From: Phycisphaerales bacterium
GTDB taxonomy: Bacteria > Planctomycetota > Phycisphaerae > Tepidisphaerales > Tepidisphaeraceae
DNA: 32,145 bases
NCBI GenBank assembly: GCA_025361735.1
Contig: JANYKD010000330.1
Location: forward strand, 1-32,145
Direction: 5' to 3'
A program made the position numbers and the translations under genes. Shown here piece by piece: positions 30,309 to 32,145 of the stretch; the first letter of the stretch is position 1; every line of letters begins with the position of its first letter. Under the pieces are notes generated by a model, which saw only the letters and a list, made by a program, of their open reading frames with translations, searched no databases and was not told where the DNA came from.

Positions 30309-32006
30309 TTACCCCAGAGGAGGACCGTGGGAATTCGGGCTAGCTGGTCGCTGCGGTGCCTTGCGGAAGAGCCTCTTCCACAAGGGCAGCGACCGCCATT
30401 CGACCATTCTCTCATGGTACGCGACCAGCTCCTGTCTCACAGCAGACGCTGAGGGTCTGCTGGCAAGCACCTGTTCCTGAATAGAGTCACAGGGCGATCC
30501 TGCTCGCAACAGGTGACTTGGCGCGTCCGTCTCCAAGCACGCGGTAGGCGACGGCTCCGGTGCAACAGGTTGCGTAGGCGGACCTGCTTCATGAGACTTG
30601 CCCTTTGTCGCATGGTGTTCACCCCCGCCCGCCGAACATGGGACCGTCGGCACGAGGGGCGAAACTGGTGGGGCGCCTGCACACGGTGTCACTCCCTCCA
30701 AACGCAGGAGATGGACTCGACCGAGTTGGTCTCCTGCAACGAAGGTCATGCCGTCCGGTGCAACCGCACACGCAGTGATCGTAGCATCGCTGGTAAAACT
30801 CGTGATGCCTTCCCCTTCTTCGAGCTTCCAGACCTTCAAAGTGCCGTCATGGCACGCAGCGATTGTCGATCCGTTGTCTGAAAATATCGCAACGGCTAGA
30901 AGCGCATAACTCGGCCACTGTGTCGGCCCGAGGCGGCCTGTCTTGACGTCAAGTGCCATCAAGGCATTCTTGCCATACATCATTCTATCGTCATGCGACG
31001 CGGCTACTGTCCGAAGAAGGTCACCGTGTCCTATCAGTGTGCGAAGGCATTCACCTGTCTGCAAGTTCCACACCTTCAGGATGTTGCCAGATGATCCATC
31101 TGCCTCAGATTGATCGGCCAATGATAATCTCACCATATGGACTCTCCCATGTCCCGTCATAGTCGCAGTCAGAACATCATCCTTGACGTGAGAATTAACC
31201 ACCTTTTGTGTCTGATCCCCCGATACTGCCTTCTGAAAATCCAGTGTGATCATCGAGCCAAAGACATCTTCATAACACTCCTCCGATGTTCGAAGACATT
31301 CCCCCGTATTAAGGTCCCAGAGTTTCCTGGAATCTCCCCACGAGACCGCCCGCTGTTCATCGACCGTCAAAGCCACAGCAAGAACTCGCCCATTATGCCA
31401 CTCCGATGCTGGAAGGTCAGTGCTTGCCTCCAAATCCCATACTCTCAACACATAACCGCCGTCAGCGTCCATAGGATTGCCTGAGCCTGAGATCGCCCGC
31501 TTGCCGTCGGCCGACAACGCCACAGAAAGAATCGGCCCGCTCTCAATTCGACGGAGGCACTCCCCCGTCTGTAGATCCCACACGCTCAGCATGCCGCATG
31601 TTGCCGAGATTGCCCGGTGCCCGTTTCGGGTTACTGCTACTGATTCGACCGATTTTCCCTGACTGTTGAGAGTGTGCTCCAGCCTCCCCGTCCCCAAGTC
31701 CCAGACTTTCAGTGTGGCACAGACGTCGTCCTCCGAAAGTGCGGGCTCTCTCTCCGAGAAGGCAGTATTGTCAGGCCACGTAATTACCTTCTGCCCGTCG
31801 TCCGACATCGTCAAACCTCCAACCTTACCGCTCTCAAAAGTCCGGAGGCATTCCCATGTATGCATATCCCACACCTTCAGCCTGTTGTCGCTAAATGCCA
31901 ATGCCGCCCGCGTTCCGTCGGGCGTGAACGCCACGGCGAGAACCTCTTTGCCGACCGGGAGAGCCCGCAGGCATTCGCCCGTTTGCAGATCCCATGTCTT
32001 TAGCAC
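30309..32006 (-). CDS. WD40-repeat protein, probably lacking its original N-terminus
   Basis: A 565-aa frame from GTG 32006. About nine WD40-like blades are visible, with units such as LKVWDLQTGECLRTL, VLAVAFTPDGTRAAL, LSVWDLQTGECLRRI and LKVWNLQTGECLRTLIGHGD. The last about 130 residues are Pro/Ser-rich linker and a basic tail (EWRSLPLWKRLFRKAP). WD40 arrays like this usually follow a STAND NTPase, kinase or TIR/caspase-like effector, but here the frame starts in the middle of a blade (MLKTWDLQTG), a stop codon lies directly upstream in frame, and no effector domain is seen in the remaining 140 bp. It may be a fragment of a larger gene or a propeller-only protein with an unclear start. No RBS precedes the GTG. 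Confidence 0.7.
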   Translation of the reverse strand: MLKTWDLQTGECLRALPVGKEVLAVAFTPDGTRAALAFSDNRLKVWDMHTWECLRTFESGKVGGLTMSDDGQKVITWPDNTAFSEREPALSEDDVCATLKVWDLGTGRLEHTLNSQGKSVESVAVTRNGHRAISATCGMLSVWDLQTGECLRRIESGPILSVALSADGKRAISGSGNPMDADGGYVLRVWDLEASTDLPASEWHNGRVLAVALTVDEQRAVSWGDSRKLWDLNTGECLRTSEECYEDVFGSMITLDFQKAVSGDQTQKVVNSHVKDDVLTATMTGHGRVHMVRLSLADQSEADGSSGNILKVWNLQTGECLRTLIGHGDLLRTVAASHDDRMMYGKNALMALDVKTGRLGPTQWPSYALLAVAIFSDNGSTIAACHDGTLKVWKLEEGEGITSFTSDATITACAVAPDGMTFVAGDQLGRVHLLRLEGVTPCAGAPPVSPLVPTVPCSAGGGEHHATKGKSHEAGPPTQPVAPEPSPTACLETDAPSHLLRAGSPCDSIQEQVLASRPSASAVRQELVAYHERMVEWRSLPLWKRLFRKAPQRPASPNSHGPPLG

Positions 32007-32060
32007 TAGTCCTTAAGCAAGCGTAGTCTGTCAGATTCTTGCTCTGGCCATAAAAGAAAA

Positions 32061-32140
32061 CACTCAAAACGCCTGTCTTTTCCGCATCGGCGGGGTCTGT
32101 GTAGTAGTCAAACACTCACAGCAAGGAGGCGTTTCGAGTG
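32061..32140 (+). promoter_or_regulatory. Inverted repeat enclosing an RBS and GTG at the window edge
   Basis: CACTCAAAACGCCT (32061-32074) pairs at 13 of 14 positions with 32127-32140. AAGGAGG (32123-32129) stands 8 nt before GTG 32138, so a plus-strand gene may start here and continue past the window. The repeat could be a translation-controlling hairpin or an insertion-element end. Confidence 0.35.
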
Positions 32141-32145
32141 AACCA

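Overview
The window is GC-rich chromosomal DNA, most likely from a planctomycete of the Phycisphaerae type, possibly a metagenome assembly. No rRNA marker is present, so this is inferred from several signs: mixed Shine-Dalgarno and apparently leaderless starts, a DUF3748 propeller protein, an integrase N-terminus and a Cys-rich small protein of a style I associate with planctomycetes, and abundant palindromic intergenic repeats. Genes are dense and switch strand often.

Layout. 1-1626 (+): the 3' part of a trypsin-like protease and a lipoprotein esterase ending in a strong terminator. 1830-5567 (-): a sugar ABC transporter operon in the order permease, binding lipoprotein, double ATPase, with a good promoter upstream. 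5817-6353 (+): a non-heme ferritin. 6440-10275 (-): a secreted heparinase II/III-type lyase and a secreted clan GH-A glycoside hydrolase. With the transporter these look like a small carbohydrate-use neighbourhood. 10335-13541 (-): isocitrate dehydrogenase followed by a translationally coupled AAA ATPase/TOPRIM-like pair, the best candidate for an unrecognised defence-type system. 13664-14447: a MITE-like palindromic element lying 2 bp from a ParE-type toxin/Phd-type antitoxin operon. 14472-15620 (-): an unknown conserved protein. 15692-17277 (+): recR and a hexose-6-phosphate mutarotase. 17344-19283 (-): a coupled FAD oxidoreductase/aldo-keto reductase pair. 19436-20815 (+): an orphan PAS histidine kinase. 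21101-24682 (+): two tandem paralogous membrane/coiled-coil proteins, nearly identical at the N-terminus and divergent and Gln-rich at the C-terminus. 24691-25107 (-): an XRE regulator. 25108-25797: a gene-poor stretch with a minus-strand terminator and a possible sRNA. 25798-26826 (+): a squalene/phytoene synthase. 26842-28278 (-): the DUF3748 protein. 28554-30237 (+): a remnant mobile region with a 15-residue-repeat protein, an integrase lacking its catalytic domain, a copy of a tmRNA/tRNA 3' end (att-like), small proteins and decayed fragments. 30309-32006 (-): a WD40 protein that starts abruptly inside the propeller.

Two themes run through the window. First, hairpin repeats occur between genes and also in frame inside two conserved genes (the squalene/phytoene synthase and the DUF3748 gene), and one inverted repeat supplies the last codons of two convergent genes. 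Second, several genes without a Shine-Dalgarno sequence have a -10-like hexamer only 5-14 nt before the start codon, suggesting leaderless mRNAs. All family calls come from reading motifs; no database search was run.
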